The notes below the pieces were generated by a model. It did no database searches. It had not been told where the DNA came from and saw only the letters and a program-made list of their open reading frames with translations. Below, one piece after another: positions 23,739 through 37,779 of a stretch of 64,000 nucleotides of DNA (positions are counted from its first letter, which is position 1; every line of letters starts with the position of its first letter). This stretch comes from Phorcus lineatus (Eukaryota > Mollusca > Gastropoda > Trochida > Trochidae): NCBI GenBank assembly GCA_921293015.1, contig OV121088.1, positions 23,659,645 to 23,723,644 of the forward strand, in the 5' to 3' direction. The translations under genes were made by a program, and so were the position numbers.

Positions 23739-26123
23739 AAATGACAATTAACATAATGGAGTTCAAGATTTCTGTTGTTTTTTTTTTGCACAAGACAAGG
23801 ACAACACAATCACTCACTCATTCACTCTCTTATCTCTTCATTGCATACACTTAAACTTAAAAGGTCAAGGTCAAACATTTCATTCATATTGACTATTGTG
23901 TTAATTCATCAACATGATATATTAACACTCTGAGGTTGTGACATAATTAAAATTATAAAGTATTACATGATGGACACAAGAAGCAAAATTTCAAGTCAGA
24001 TTACTTTGAATTTACGATATCATGATACAACATCCATTTCTGATAAAAACTGTCTTGTTTACTTTTACTAAAAGCAATCTGTTTTTCAATAATATACCTA
24101 TTATAGATGTAATGTCTTAATTTCTTTCATGTTCATGCAGTCATTAATGTTGTGATACTGATGATTTAATTGCCTGTTGTCACAAAATTTAATCATGTTA
24201 AGAAAAAAATTACCACAATTCCCATTCTTAGAGTTGTTAGTTTGAATAAGAGAGATATGTGTTTGAAGTAGTAATTACATGAATAAAGGAATATCAAAAT
24301 CATTATGAAATTTTAAATGATTTTTAACTTGAAAAATGAATAGGTAGAATTTTCAATTGTCATTTGGTTCACTGTGCTATATGTTTTTAGTTTCTGCAAC
24401 GCTGTCTTGGAAAAATGCAACAGTTTATATAGTATGAAAAAAACCCATAAGTGTTTATTATGAGATTATATCTTCCAAATAATGTTATTCACTCATTTGT
24501 TTAGACAGAGTAGATTATGAATGATTTTTTATTATTTTTTAATGTAATTTTTAAGACATGTCACAGTGATAAGAACATTGTTTTATCTCAAAAAATATAG
24601 ATGAATAATTGAATGATAATTGAAGCCTTTAAGTCCTTTTTGGTTGACTCAAACCTATTTATAAGCATACAGTCACCAATTAAAGTATAGACTGAATGGT
24701 GAATCACAGTTTAGATAAAAAGACTAAAATACAAACTGTTTAAACAAATGTATCTGGATGTTAATTAATATTATATAATTTTTTTAAAGTGTTGAAGTCA
24801 ACCAAATATTAAAATTTAAACCAAAGCAATTGATAGATAAAGATTTGGAGAATTATTGCGTTAAATAGTTAAAGATATATACAAGATTTGAAATTATTGC
24901 CAATAAGCCATTCATAGCCCTGCGATTGAATATACTAACATCAAGCACATCAACAGTTCCTTTGTTGTAAGCTTTAGAACTATCTGGGTGAGGAATATGT
25001 TTGTAGAAAAAGAAATTCACGTAATTAAGTTAGATTAAGATAGATAAGACCATTTGATGAGGGATTAAGTAGCTTTACTAGACGCTTTTATTTTCTTCCT
25101 GGGTAATTTCTGTGGTCAAGCTGAGAGATTACTATATGTTGGACTTTAGATTTATCTGTGTGACATGGAAATAAAGGAAATTTTCTTGGAATGTAAAGTT
25201 TTTAGTTATTTTATGTTTGGTCTAGTACAATAAAAGATAGTTTAAAATTGATATGTCAAATAAGATATCAATAATGATAATTCATTGCATTTGTAAAGCG
25301 CAAATATATGAAATCAAGTGGACAACTGCTGTCTTTTCTCAAAGTACACTACATTACAGCCAGCTTGGAAAGCTTGTTTAAACATCCACAAATTGAGACT
25401 TTGATAACTATCTTTAAGAATTTAACCATGAAGAAATGGAAACATATTATTTCTAATATTTGTGCGAAAATTGTTTGTTGTTTTTTTAACCAAGTTTGTG
25501 AATGACCCCATAAGAAACATTTTGTGCCAAAGCTTGATGAAATAAACGTTTCGATAAATATCTTAATTTTTTTCACAGTTGCTAATTGTTCAAATAGGAT
25601 CAATTGTACTAGAGTAGCCTGTGTATTGATGTTATCGCAGGGCCTTATTTCTGATGCAGTAATTTTTCAGCGATTTTAAGATGCTAATGGTCATGCAACC
25701 ATTGATCATTCTTATGGTATACAAGTTATAAAACCCAAAAGTCAACCTTATCAGGAATTCATGTATTAAATGGTATTTAATTCAGCAGCTCTAGGCAACA
25801 CATGGTTGATGATTGATTATCTTATAATCTCGAAGGATCAAGGATCTGAGGTGAAACACAACCAGTGACATATAAATCAAATGTGTACATGTGCTCCTGG
25901 TAACCATTGTCTTTTCTGATTTGTTTTTTTGATATTTTAGAAACTTTTAAAGTTGAGTACATGTACTCAAGAGTTAGGTAAAATAATGCACTAAATAGTG
26001 TCTTCCGATGTGTAGAATTCAAAACTTGCGCAGATTGATTTATAACCCTATATATCAAGTCACGTTTTAGAAACACCTGATTTCAAAATAATATTTAAGA
26101 TATCTTCCTTTAAGGAGACTTAA

Positions 26124-26724
26124 AGAGCCACTCCGTGAGTTGTTGGAGTCATATATGCCAAACTTAATCAATGGTGTCATTTGATCATGAAGTATCGACT
26201 GTTACCAAAAAGACACATTTTAAAGCTTATTGATTTTTTACATTGACAATATGAAGGTAGAACGGCGTAATTATGATCGAAAACCAGACAGTGGTGCGCG
26301 TCCAATTGTCAAACGTATTTTTGGAGACTTATCTAAAACAGCCAGGAGGGCAGTTAGGATTACAATGTGGAACATTCCACTTTGCTAATAGGGTGAAGGT
26401 TGTTAAACTAAGAGCCACTGGTGCATGAAGATGTTTTGATAAGACTGTAGGCATTCTTCCATGTAGGCATTAGTGAACGCCACCATTTGGAGTTGATAGT
26501 GTTTGTTAGGTTATATAACTAGTATCCATGTATATTGGACGTGTTATCTACACCTCTGTGCATTTATAAGGCTGGTTTTAGATTTTCATGGAAAACCAGC
26601 ATTTGTCATATATATGACTTTTGGACATGAAAAGTTAAGATGTTTTAATTTTATATCTCCACATATGACATTTGGTATCGTATCAAAGGTAAATTATATG
26701 TTATGAAAATCACGTAGTGGCTCT
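26124..26724. mobile_element. TTAA-target MITE family A, complete copy, 601 bp
   Basis: Terminal inverted repeats AGAGCCACTCCGTGA (left) and the complement of TCACGTAGTGGCTCT (right) differ at one base and are bordered by TTAA on both sides (26120-26123 and 26725-26728). The interior starts with a GTTGTTGGAGTCATATATGC block shared with the copies at 62389-62642 and 63957-64000. No transposase frame is present. TTAA targets point to piggyBac or Kolobok relatives. Confidence 0.8.
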
Positions 26725-28598
26725 TTAAAAAAGGTACAAATTAAAGACATAAAATGACAAAAGTATATTCTTTCCTTTAACTATGAAAATAATTCTCTTA
26801 ATCAACTGATAATTGCATATACATATTAATTGTTAAATACAATTAAAGAAGATTTGTGATTTATTATATGGGATGTTTTCCACTTCCATGTATAACATAT
26901 TCTATGAATAAAACCAAAACTCTTATCCTAACTCTTTACGATTAAAAAAGGAGTCAAGAGATATGTTTTCTTAAAGAGATCCTTATGCATGACTTCAATT
27001 AACATTTGAACTTCCTCTCAAAGGCTTCCTTGTTGGATGTCTGCGGTGATTCAGTGTTAGAATAGATTACAGGCTCGAGAGGGAGCTTGGTTTACAAACA
27101 AACCCTTGGACAGACAGATTACCGTTTGTTGTGTGGACAGACAAATACTGTCTGTCTTTCCTCTGTGACCTCTGACCCTGGTTTAAGTAACTTGCTAGAC
27201 ATGCAAATTAGAAAGAGATGCCATTTTGTAATATTTTTTTTTAGGACTGCTGGATATTTGTGATATGAAGGATATACTGAAAGCTGATTCTTGTGAGACG
27301 TTAGGTAATGTCAAAGTTTTGTATTTGTTATTGGTCAACTGAAATTTAATATAATATTATCTTTGATAATATTGAATTTTTAATCAGTTTTTTTTCTTAG
27401 GGGTAACGTTGCCTTGATCCTAGTTTGGCTAGTTGCTTGTTCTGGTTGTTGTTTTGTTTAGATTTAAATTCCTGTAAATAGCCACTCAGAATGGTGATTT
27501 GTGCTATGACTACTTCACCAACTACTGTGTGTTAAATCTTGATTTTTATTCAGTATCCTCTATTATGGAATTTATAACAGATTTTAGATAGAATAAAGAA
27601 ATTCATGAAACCTCATTTCATGGTTGTTTAGATCAAGAATATGAAATATATGATAGAGATTGTATCAATTTATTGTTTTTTTTAAATTATATACTAATTT
27701 TATGAAAAAGATTATATGTTAAAATAGTTTCTTGATATTAGTTATAGAGGTCTGCGTGAAAGTCACACCAATTTGGAAAAGAAACAAGTCATTTCCCAAA
27801 GGATTGAATGCTGTACATATAGTGTACAGATGTTTGATCTTGGATCTTCTCCACTAGCTGAAGGGAAAAAACTCTCCATGTTTTCCCGATGGAAAAGCTG
27901 GCTTGAAAGATGATATATATCAGTTCAATGGTCGTAAAGTTTAGAATTTAAGTGAAACAATTCTTTTCTGTATGATTTCTATTTGCTTGTTGTTGACAGC
28001 TCTAGAGTAAGTACAATCAAATTCAAAATATTTTTTATCATATTTATCCTCTTTCTAGTAAAAAAAACATATGTTTACACTATATGTATACACTATTGTT
28101 TGAAGCATCCCTTTTAGGTAAAATCTGCAGTTTCTTAAATCAGATCACAACATGAGAAGGGAGATAACTCTGGCTTTCATACCACATCAAACTGTATCTC
28201 ATATGAATCCCAATGGATAGGTGACTTTTGATATAAAAATTGCTACCAGTGTTGGAATATTTAAAGATATCATTTATGTATGGAATGCTGACAAAAAATA
28301 ACTCTCATACAAGGAAAATATCTAAATGTAAAATTATTAGGATTATAGATATCATTATTGTTGTATTGCAGTTTATGTTTTCAACCATATACCTCTTTGA
28401 ATATCTAGTACAGATTATAATTTTGTGATCTTCAAATATATATTTGTCACTTATTAGAATATTTATAAATATTATCCTTTAAACAGTTGGGTCAAGAAAT
28501 TTTGGAATTCTGAAAAATCTTACAAAATTAGTTTTATGAAAAATTCCAACATGCATTTCAATAAAACACCAAACTTAATTCAACAGCAGGTGAGTTAA

Positions 28599-29089
28599 AG
28601 GATCACTTCCCATTAACAAAGTAAATTATCTGGCATTGACCAGTATATAGCTTAAAAAACTTGGTTTTATAAAAAAAATGAATGAACTTAATTATGAAAA
28701 AAAGAGAATTTTTGGTACAACTATAAGGGCAAGAAACCCACATTCACTGTGCATAGTCTGGGTGAGATAAAAGGGACATTTTCTGTGAAAAGTAAAATCA
28801 TTTCATGAAAAAGGAAAACATGTTTGTATAATTGCAAAACAAGTGCAATCAATCTGAAAACAGAGTTCTTAAATTGTTTTACAATTTGGGTTAATCCATG
28901 CATATCTGTTTGCTTCAGTCGAATGATTTTAAGGTGTTGACACTAAAATGGCAGCAGTTAGTTTTCATTTCCTAATTAAGATACTCTTTATTCAACAACT
29001 ATGGTTGAGTAATGATACGTTTTACCCACTATAGAAAATTAATTTTGCATAAACTAATATTTAATGGGGACAGCAGTGCTACAGTGCCT
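28599..29089. mobile_element. TTAA-target MITE family B, 491 bp
   Basis: Flanked by TTAA at 28595-28598 and 29090-29093. The left end reads AGGATCACTTCCCATTAA and the right end, complemented, AGGCACTGTAGCACTG then CCCCATTAA, so the ends share AGG, a CACT word and CCCATTAA. The right end resembles the ends of the 248-bp element at 18466. A partial copy in the other orientation lies at about 39545-39700, which supports a mobile origin. The left end is degraded, so boundaries are less sure. Confidence 0.55.
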
Positions 29090-29264
29090 TTAAATCTTGA
29101 TGCCACAAAATAAATTTTGTAAGTCTATTCTGAAAATAGCATGTTTGTGTAACAGTTAGGTAAGACTAGCACCTCTTGTACTTGATGTCTAGACATGGCT
29201 TTGACTTGTTTATCAGTTGTGTACTCCAAGACATGACTTCCAGGAATATTAGACAGGAAGTGGG

Positions 29265-29342
29265 TCTCTTTTCTGGGTCCTTGGCCAGAATCTTAGCTAA
29301 TATGTCTCTCTTCTGGGTCCTTGGCCAGAATCTTTGTTAATA
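29265..29342. repeat. 40-bp tandem duplication
   Basis: A unit containing TTCTGGGTCCTTGGCCAGAA occurs at 29271 and again at 29311, a period of 40 bases, with the rest of the unit (TCTCT before, TCTT and TAATA after) nearly the same. This is a recent two-copy tandem duplication. Confidence 0.9.
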
Positions 29343-30681
29343 CCATTACCCACTTTCATAAAACCTCTGAGCTAGAACATTCTAGAAAAGCAAGGTCTCT
29401 GGAAAACAACAACTTTTTGTTAATATGCAATACGTTTACAGCTACTTTGTGCTTACTATTCTTCAGTTGGGCTTTATCCTTAAAGAGGCTGGCCTATCGG
29501 CTTTGGTCCGCCATGTTGTTTTAAGAAAAACTGACATGAACAAAGGCGCTGCATGTACTTGCACTAATTTTACAACTTTATAAAATGAACTGTATGCATT
29601 GTTAGAACATCAACACATTTACAAATGATTTACTGTGATAAAATTATTCAACAATGCCTTGGATTGCTGTAGCAAGGCTTTTCACAGTTGTAGTGCCGAT
29701 GAATTGCTTAACTTCTCATTCTTGTTTTATTTTACCAAGTGTGGGCTCTCCTTTTTCTTGTTGTCAAATCTAAATCAACCAAAATGTTACTCAATAACTT
29801 GCTTCAACTCAGTAATGTTATAATCAAGTACTACTAACAGCCATGTATAAACTGGAGATATCCCCTTAAATGTGATTCTGAAATCTGAAAAACATTGATA
29901 CACAGTCAAAGAAATTTTAAACATTTTTATTCTTTAGAAAGCATCACACCTTAAAAATAGAGATCAAAGTTTTCATCCATTGACTTTCTATCTATTTAAT
30001 TTAGTTTGAGTTGAAGTAAGGCCTTTATGGCTCTCTATTTCATCACACCAACTTCTCTTCTTCAACATTATTCATATTTTGAAAACAAGTTCACCTCAAC
30101 ACATCCTGTGAGTGAAATCTGGCCATGAATTCAGCTACTGTCTATGACCTGCAAGAGATTAGCAGCTTTAATCACTTAAAAAGGCAATGAGGCAGTCATG
30201 AAGATAACATTATCGGCACTTAACTCAAATAATTGTACAAATAAAATCAAGTTCCTGAAGGAGATCATGCCATATGTTTACAGGGACATATGATGGAAAA
30301 TCAAAACAATAAAATAATATCAAATATTGGTGTTTATCATATCAAACACATAAGTGTTAACGCTATATGAATCCTTTACAATTGTTATATTTCAATCATA
30401 CAAAAAACACATGTAATGAAAGCTGCATAATTGAGGTTGTCAGAGTGACTTTGCAGTATGTCTTCAAGCCCACAATGTCTTTTGAACATATTTTTAGCTC
30501 AGCAACACCTTTAAAATCCAGCTGATATTGAAAACATATCAAGATTATTAAATGTCACCTTAATTTCCTTCCTTCCTTTGTCAGGTTTGGGTTTATCATC
30601 TTTCATTATTCTTGAATTGAAGAAATTTCCAGTTGTAGAGGAACTTGTCTCACCATTAACTTAACTATGTTACCTTAACTA

Positions 30682-30809
<128 letters not shown>

Positions 30810-31088
30810 TTTGGAAATGATTTCAATATATATATATTTAAATATAAAAAAAAATAAGTAGTATAATGTGCTTTATCCAATATATATCTGTGACCTAGCA
30901 GAGGAGTTAATTTAATCTTTTTGAAGAGGAAATGACGGAGTAATTAAGAGAGCAAGGTCACCAAATGTACTGATCGAGTTATCAGTAAATCATTTAATGA
31001 GATCTCTGATTAAGAGGTGAACTTGAAGTAGAAAAGGCATGTCCTTTGCTTTTTATGCCCTGGTTGATTTTACTGAGGGAGATTTTAT

Positions 31089-32369
31089 TATACCCCCGCC
31101 TTACAGCGTAAGCGGGGGTATATAGCGTTCATTCTGTCCGTCCGTCTGTCCGTCTGTCTGTCTGTCTGTCCGTCTGTCCGTCCGTCACAAATCTTTGTCC
31201 GGAGCATATCTCCTAAACTATACATGCTAGCTTCACCAAACTTCATACGCTTATCAACTATGATCCTTAGATGTGCCTTTTGAGGGTTAGACCAACAAAT
31301 GATTTTTATTTTTTGCAGTTTCCATGGAAACATGACTAAAACAGTGACTCTATGACCAAGTCCTTTGTCCGGAGCATATCTCCTAAACTATACATGCTAG
31401 CTTCACCAAACTTCATACACTTATCAACCATGATCCCTAGATGTGCCTTTTGAGGGTTAGACTAACAAATGATTTTTATTTTTTGCAGTTTCCATGGAAA
31501 CATGACTAAAACAGTGACTCTATGACCAAGTCCTTTGTCCGGAGCATATCTCCTAAACTATACATGCTAGCTTCACCAAACTTCATACACTTATCAACCA
31601 TGATCCCTAGATGTGCCTTTTGAGGGTTAGACTAACAAATGATTTTTATTTTTTGCAGTTTCCATGGAAACATGACTAAAACAGTGACTCTATGACCAAG
31701 TCCTTTGTCCGGAGCATATCTCCTAAACTATACATGCTAGCTTCACCAAACTTCATACACTTATCAACCATGATCCTTAGATGTGCCTTTTGAGGGTTAG
31801 ACTAACAAATGATTTTTATTTTTTGCGGTTTCCATGGAAACATGACTAAAACAGTGACTCTATGACCAAGTCCTTTGTCCGGAGCATTTATCCTAAACTA
31901 TACATGCTATCTTCATCAAACTTCATACACTTATAAAACATGATCCCTAGATGTGATTTTGAGGGTTAGACCAACAAATGATTTTTATTTTTTTTGCGCT
32001 TTCCATGGAAACATGACTAAAACAGTGAATTTATGACTAAGTCCTTTGTCCGGAGTATATCTTCTAAACCGTACATGCTATCATCACCAAACTTCATACA
32101 CTTATCCATATTAGTGCATCTCTTGAGGGTAAGACCAAAAAATTATTTTCATTTTTTGCGTTTTACATGGAAACGTTACTAAAACAATGACTATCTGACA
32201 AAGTGCTTTTTCCTGAGCATATCTCCTAAACTATACATGCTAGCTTCAACAAACTTAATACACTTATCAACCATGATCCCTAAGTGACCTTTTTGAGGGT
32301 AAGACCAACAAAGAAAGCCAGACTATAGTTTGAAGCGGGGGTATGTGAGCTGTGCTCACTTCTTTACTT
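31089..32369 (+). mobile_element. Non-autonomous Helentron-like ('pearl'-type) element with tandem core
   Basis: The left end carries arms TACCCCCGC (31091-31099) and GCGGGGGTA (31112-31120). A GTCC/GTCT microsatellite follows (about 31131-31186), then about seven tandem units: the GGAGCATATC landmark is at 31201, 31371, 31541, 31711 and 31881, then about 32052 and 32214 in decayed form. The period is 170. The right end repeats GCGGGGGTATG and has a GTGAGC TGT GCTCAC hairpin (32345-32359) shortly before the terminus. Hairpin end, microsatellite and ~160-170-bp core repeats are the described layout of molluscan pearl-like non-autonomous Helentrons. No Rep/helicase is present. Confidence 0.75.
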
Positions 32370-32837
32370 GTTTTACTTGATTTATTTCATCCTTTTTATA
32401 GAAATTGAAAATAATGACTACATTTATTCTGAGAATCTTTTTCAGATATCATATCAACAACTTTTTATCATTCTGAGAATATGGAATGATACTTTGGAAA
32501 TGTGGCACAATTCAATGACCATTACCTATTATTGTATAGAAATAACGTTTGAGATATTGTTTTAAACATCACAAACATCATTGTTTTAAACATTTAACAA
32601 GGGTGAAGAATTCTTTAGTAAAACAAATACTATGAAAGGTTTATATTTCAGTGTCATGTTATGTTATGTGGTTGAACATTTCAGAAAACAATCCTGCTTT
32701 CTTTTTATTGCAAGAATTGATTGACTCAGATGTCAAGCATTATCATGCCATAGTCCGCTTTAATGACCTATTGGTAGGCAAGGGGTCAAAGTGTCCAATT
32801 ACTGATCAGTAAGCATGTTAGATGTCAGGATTGGTGT

Positions 32838-33640
32838 ACTACAGAGATACCTCATACATCCTTGCTTGTTACTGTCACTTTCAGGTGTTCATCTATACAA
32901 GTCAAGTACTGTAAATGTTCTATTAGAAACCATATATAGTCTGTCATAAACATCAAGGGTCTGATAGTCAGTCTAGTACTTAAAATTGGGATATGTTTTT
33001 AATCAGTTCAAATGCCCAATTTACTGGAATCACAAATTATTAACACTAAAACATTATTGTCTTTCTTTGTCAATGGCCAATATTGAGTCTTTCTCTTAGA
33101 TAATCATTTAAGCTGGCAAATGAAAATGGTTTGGAACTATATCTAGGAATTTGGAAAGGTGATGGGAGGGAATAGTCTAGTGAAAAAGCAGGATTTACTC
33201 ATAAGTTTAACCCTTTTTATGCTCAATTTCTCAAAATGATTTTTTTAATGGGAGGTTGAGCCCCAGAAGCCCTTCCCTTGGATTCGAAACAGTCTGGGGA
33301 TATAATATTTTTTGCAGAAATCATATACTACTTTATGTTGCTTGTCACTCAGTCAAGTCATCCTATATAGTAATAAATCTTTTTTTAAACAAAGCAACCT
33401 GTAAGGGCTGCCTTTTGTCACCCATTCTTTGATGTTGCATGATGGTAACTTTAAAGCATAATTATAGTGCTTTGTGAATGGAGGTTTTGCTTTCCGAAGG
33501 ACACTTATAGGTAAGGTCAGAAGAAAACTATATCCCTAAATATCTGTGGACCATTTACGGTAGTGGCGTATAACAAGTATACCTCATACATCCATGCTTG
33601 TTACTGTTAGGTTGGAGTGTCCATGTAGACAACTTGGTAC
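32838..33640. repeat. Two dispersed copies of a ~70-bp segment
   Basis: ATACCTCATACATCC, a TGCTTGTTACTGT block and a following GGTGTYCATSTA text occur at about 32838-32905 and again at about 33566-33640, 730 bases apart, in the same orientation. It is an old duplication or two fragments of a repeat; the sequence between shows nothing recognisable. Confidence 0.6.
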
Positions 33641-35039
33641 ATTTCCTCTGATTCATGTGGCACCCGACAAGAACTCAGTTTGACTGATGAGTCCATCGTG
33701 TATAGTTGAAGTATGGTTTGAGTATCTGTATCTAGTCAATTCTGTTGTTGAGTTCAACAGTGACTGCTTTTGAAAATGATTCTCAAGGAATTTATCCAAA
33801 AGTAAAAAATAGAATTCAATGGTAAAAATGATAAGGGATCCAATCTAAAAAACCATTTCAAATACACTTTCAGTTATTCTTTAGGTATCTTGCAAACTTT
33901 CAGGTTGTACACACAAAAAATCCAAAGAAATATATAAAATTTTTGCTGTCAAGTACTGTTTTTGACCTGTCTATTGTTTTAGTACAATCATCCATAGGAC
34001 TTATATTACACAATTCTCAGAATATCTATGCTCAAGTGACCTTTCACTCTGCATATATTAACAACAGGAAGTTCCACGCTGGAAGCACCATCGTGTAAGA
34101 TAATTATAGTGCTACAACTTATAGCGAGTATAGAGGAAAGATGATATACCATTTAATATTGCAGTGAAGCACATGGAGAATGTACAGTGTTATGTTGTTT
34201 ATTTGTAATATCATCAACATACTACTTATATGTTACTGGATGTATAGAAAACACCTGCGAGAGAGATTCCATAAAATGGTAAGGATTTGCTGGTATTTGG
34301 ATGCTGAATGATTATCTAATAGAATGATTGGGTAATTTGTTTAAGGGCTTGTATATGTTTTAAGTGATTTTAACTCATTTTGGAAAAAATCATATTATTC
34401 TCATTTAAATTTGTTCTCATTGAATGAATTTTATTGACAGATTAAATAGTAAGAGTAGACTAGTTTGATTCATATGTTAAACTTTACACAATTTCATTTG
34501 AAGTTATATTTATGACGATGGCAATAGGTTTAAGAGAAATGTGAAACTATCTTTGCATCATGCTCATATAGATAAAGTTTAATTTTGGTGTTTTTAAATC
34601 AAGAAAAATGATATATTATTCCAAGGTAGATTTATCATTTTTTAATTCATTCACTTACAATTCATTTATTTTTTTATAATTTTTTTTTTATAACAATTCA
34701 TTTATTGATATTTGAATAATATTTTACATCATTTTGATTTTAGTATTGACGATTCTTAATATATCATAATTGTGAGAATGGTTTCTAACTCTAAATTAGT
34801 AAAAACTTTTAAAAACCTTTTGGGTGAACAATTTTAATTAGGAGGAAGTTATACACAAAAACTTTTTTCCATTCTTATATTTCACTTTTGTAGTGAACAC
34901 ATTGACACAACAACTTATATATTGTTTTCTAAAAAAAGGGAGAAATGAGAAAAAATCATTATTTATTTCGTCTTTGAGAGCCAGTATTTGAAGTTAAATG
35001 GAACCATTTAAGTCTAAAGAATTTGCAATATCTATTCTT

Positions 35040-35480
35040 GGAAGTAAAACAGTTGACTATACTGCCTCTGACCAACCAGCAGTTAAAGTGGGTACCTGCT
35101 AGGATTTCAATCATTACATTTCAATGTAACTGATTCTATGCTCGGGGTATTTGGTTGAGAAATTTTAAAGCTTTGAAGTTAATTAAGTTTGATAAATTTC
35201 ACACCTGTGTTAAACAATACACATTGATTTACCGTATCCAAATTTACAATCTTGATGTCGAGGCTTGAGATTTTATCATCTGAATAGAATTTTATACCTT
35301 ATATATGATATCTGCGCTTATAGTAAGAGTTGCAAATTGATGAATTTAGATTGCTGCTATTTTCCATCTGTCAACTGGTAACAGAGGTTAGAGTGAACCG
35401 CTTCTGACAAACAAGCAGTTAAAAGGGCTACCTGCTAGGATTGAATGCTGTGTTTCTGTGTATCTGATTCTACAGTTGCA
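35040..35480. repeat. Diverged direct duplication, offset about 340 bp
   Basis: Copies at about 35058-35145 and 35393-35480 share CTCTGAC-AA, CCAGCAGTTAAA or ACAAGCAGTTAAA, TACCTGCTAGGATT and ATCTGATTCTA-like text (GATTCTA in both). It is an old tandem duplication, non-coding. Confidence 0.65.
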
Positions 35481-36504
35481 TACCAAAAGTTTGTTCACAT
35501 ACCTGCGTATCCTAGTGCAAATATCATATAATTTGGCATGCCTTTGAGGCATTTGTTGAATTTTTAATACAGAAGTGAAAATCCATTGGTATGCCACACC
35601 CAACAGTTAACCGATCAATATGATTTTGTTGATTTTTTTCTCAGAGAGTCAAAATGGAATATTTTAATCAAAATTAAAGATATATGAATTTCGAAAATGT
35701 GACCCCTTCTGTCCATTTAATCATGCCAAAAGTTTCATTTTTGCACAAGAGATTAAACAATCCAAGCATATGTTAAAGAATGGCTATTTTACAAATTGAC
35801 AATGTGAGATCTTTTGTCATTTCTGCTGAAGTTATTTTATAGACATTTAAACAAAACCTAAATTACATGATATTTGCACTAAGATACAGTGGTAAGTGAA
35901 CAAACTTTTGATATGCAGCTGAGGGTGATGAGTTTGAGATGAGAAATTTAGGGCTGAGAAGGTTTAAGTTTGTTGATATAACAAGGCTGGTTATTGATGG
36001 GGATTTTGTTCTTTTTTAATCATGGTGTTTTATGTCTTATAATATATACTCTGATAGCAAGAGTTCTAATTAAAATTACTGCCTCATTCCATGTTACAAC
36101 TTGTTACATATTAGGACTTGCTAGATACCGGTTAGTCAGTCTGCCTAGTTAGTCCAGTTTGAATAGGACAGATTAATTTAGATTAGATGAAGGTCACTCC
36201 TTACACTGTATACAAGTTTCAACACTGTTGATTCATAGGTGTAGGTTTCAACCATCCGTCAATATCAATTGGACAAGTATACTATGCACTGAGATACATT
36301 TAAAATGGACACTTACTGGATACGACATCAAGCCTTTGACTGATTTCCAACCATATAGGGTACTCTTTTCTTTGAAAATATAAGCATCCAGAGTACATTG
36401 GTTTCAAAATAATTTCAGAAGTATTCAGTCAGTTGGACAGTTTTTATATAAACTTTTATCACAAATGTGTATATGACAGAGTGAGATAAGATAAACATAT
36501 TTCT

Positions 36505-36575
36505 TGGCTAGTGGGTCAGTTAGTAGAGCTACTGACTCTCACCAGGAAGTTCTGGGTTCAAGTCCTGATATGTTT
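36505..36575 (+). repeat. tRNA-like SINE head (A and B boxes), truncated
   Basis: TGGGTCAGTTAGTAGAGC matches an RNA polymerase III A box and GGGTTCAAGTCC a B box about 36 bases downstream, with CTCACCAGG between them resembling a tRNA-Glu anticodon arm. The stems do not pair well enough for a real tRNA and there is no clear body or tail, so I call it a decayed SINE head. An open frame of 70 codons over it is only the translated repeat. Confidence 0.5.
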
Positions 36576-36819
36576 ACTTCGAAGATTTTATCTGTGATTG
36601 TGAGAGACAAGGAGAGACTACTAGAGATTGTGACAGACTGTGTCTCACTTAGAGAGACTATTAGACACTGCGAGTCACTAAAAAATACTATGAGGGACAG
36701 ATTGGAAAACCACTGAATTTTAGCAAATAAGTATGTTGAGGGAATTTAGCTGTGTTGAAAGAATTGTGTTTTCAAATGTGCTAACATTTTTAACAAGAAA
36801 TGTGGCGAGTGATACCTCG

Positions 36820-37320
36820 GTGATGAGAGAGAATAATCTGTGTTGAGAAAGTACTCTCTTCATGAGAGACAGAGAGACACATTCCTTTAGTCAACACACA
36901 TGTGGTTTGCTCTTCTGTAACTCACAGTTTCATAGATTAGTTGGATTAGTCAAATTATGACTCAATACAAGTACTATTCATTGTGCAGAAATTTTGGGAA
37001 CATGATTCCAGCCTCATCCATCAATTCCACTATAGCTAGCTGAAATTCATCTGTAAAGTGGACAGTGGTCACATTTTGAGGATGTCCACCTTAACACTGA
37101 GACATGTCTGATGGAAAGAGTACCTCAGATCACAGCCGCTGAATCCTCAGTGTTGAGAGAACCTTCTCTCTGCCGTGTTGATAGAGGGGTGTAGAGAATC
37201 ATACCTCAGCCCTATGTGTTGAGAGGATTCTCTCCTGACGATAGACAGAGGTGTTAGAAGGATAGAGACAGAGAGAGGGATACCTAACTTCACACACACA
37301 CATATGGTTTGCTCTTTTAC
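36820..37320. repeat. Diverged duplication with GAGAGA-rich units, offset about 390 bp
   Basis: GTGTTGAGARARTACTCTCT-like text, GAGAGACAGAGAGA and ACACACATRTGGTTTGCTCT occur in order at about 36830-36925 and again at about 37195-37320, with extra GTGTTGAGAG copies at 37140 and 37220. The region is an old array rich in GAGA and TCTC words. Confidence 0.65.
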
Positions 37321-37779
37321 TATGCAGAGCTTGTTTTCTCTACTGAGTAATGGCAGAGGTAAACCCAGCCGATGAGCATTCTAGACTTGATGAAAATCTC
37401 TTCTCTAAAGAATTTTAGAATAGTTCATTTGAGATAGAATAGCCAAGGTTAATTTGAATGCTCAAAATCTGTCTAAATCAAGCAGACTGTATTAAAGCAG
37501 TATGAAATTATTAGTTTGTTAAAATGAAGAAATAAAAATTCTACTAAATATGTTATCAAGGTAACTGTACAATATTTAAATTTTTGAAATTAGGACCTAT
37601 TTTCCAAAATTTGGCATCAATATTCATTCTTGACTTGTCAGACAGACAAACAGACATTATTCGTAGAAATATACCCATTTTTATAACAATAATTAAGAAA
37701 TTGAATGACAGTGTAGCTATCTCTAGTTGCTACACAATCCAAGATGAGGGGTACTGGAATGATGCCAAATTGTATAGGT

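Noticed and set aside
36504-36716. 70-codon open frame containing TDSHQEVLGSSPD
   Set aside because: Translations of tRNA-derived SINE heads commonly look like this; the A and B boxes lie underneath.
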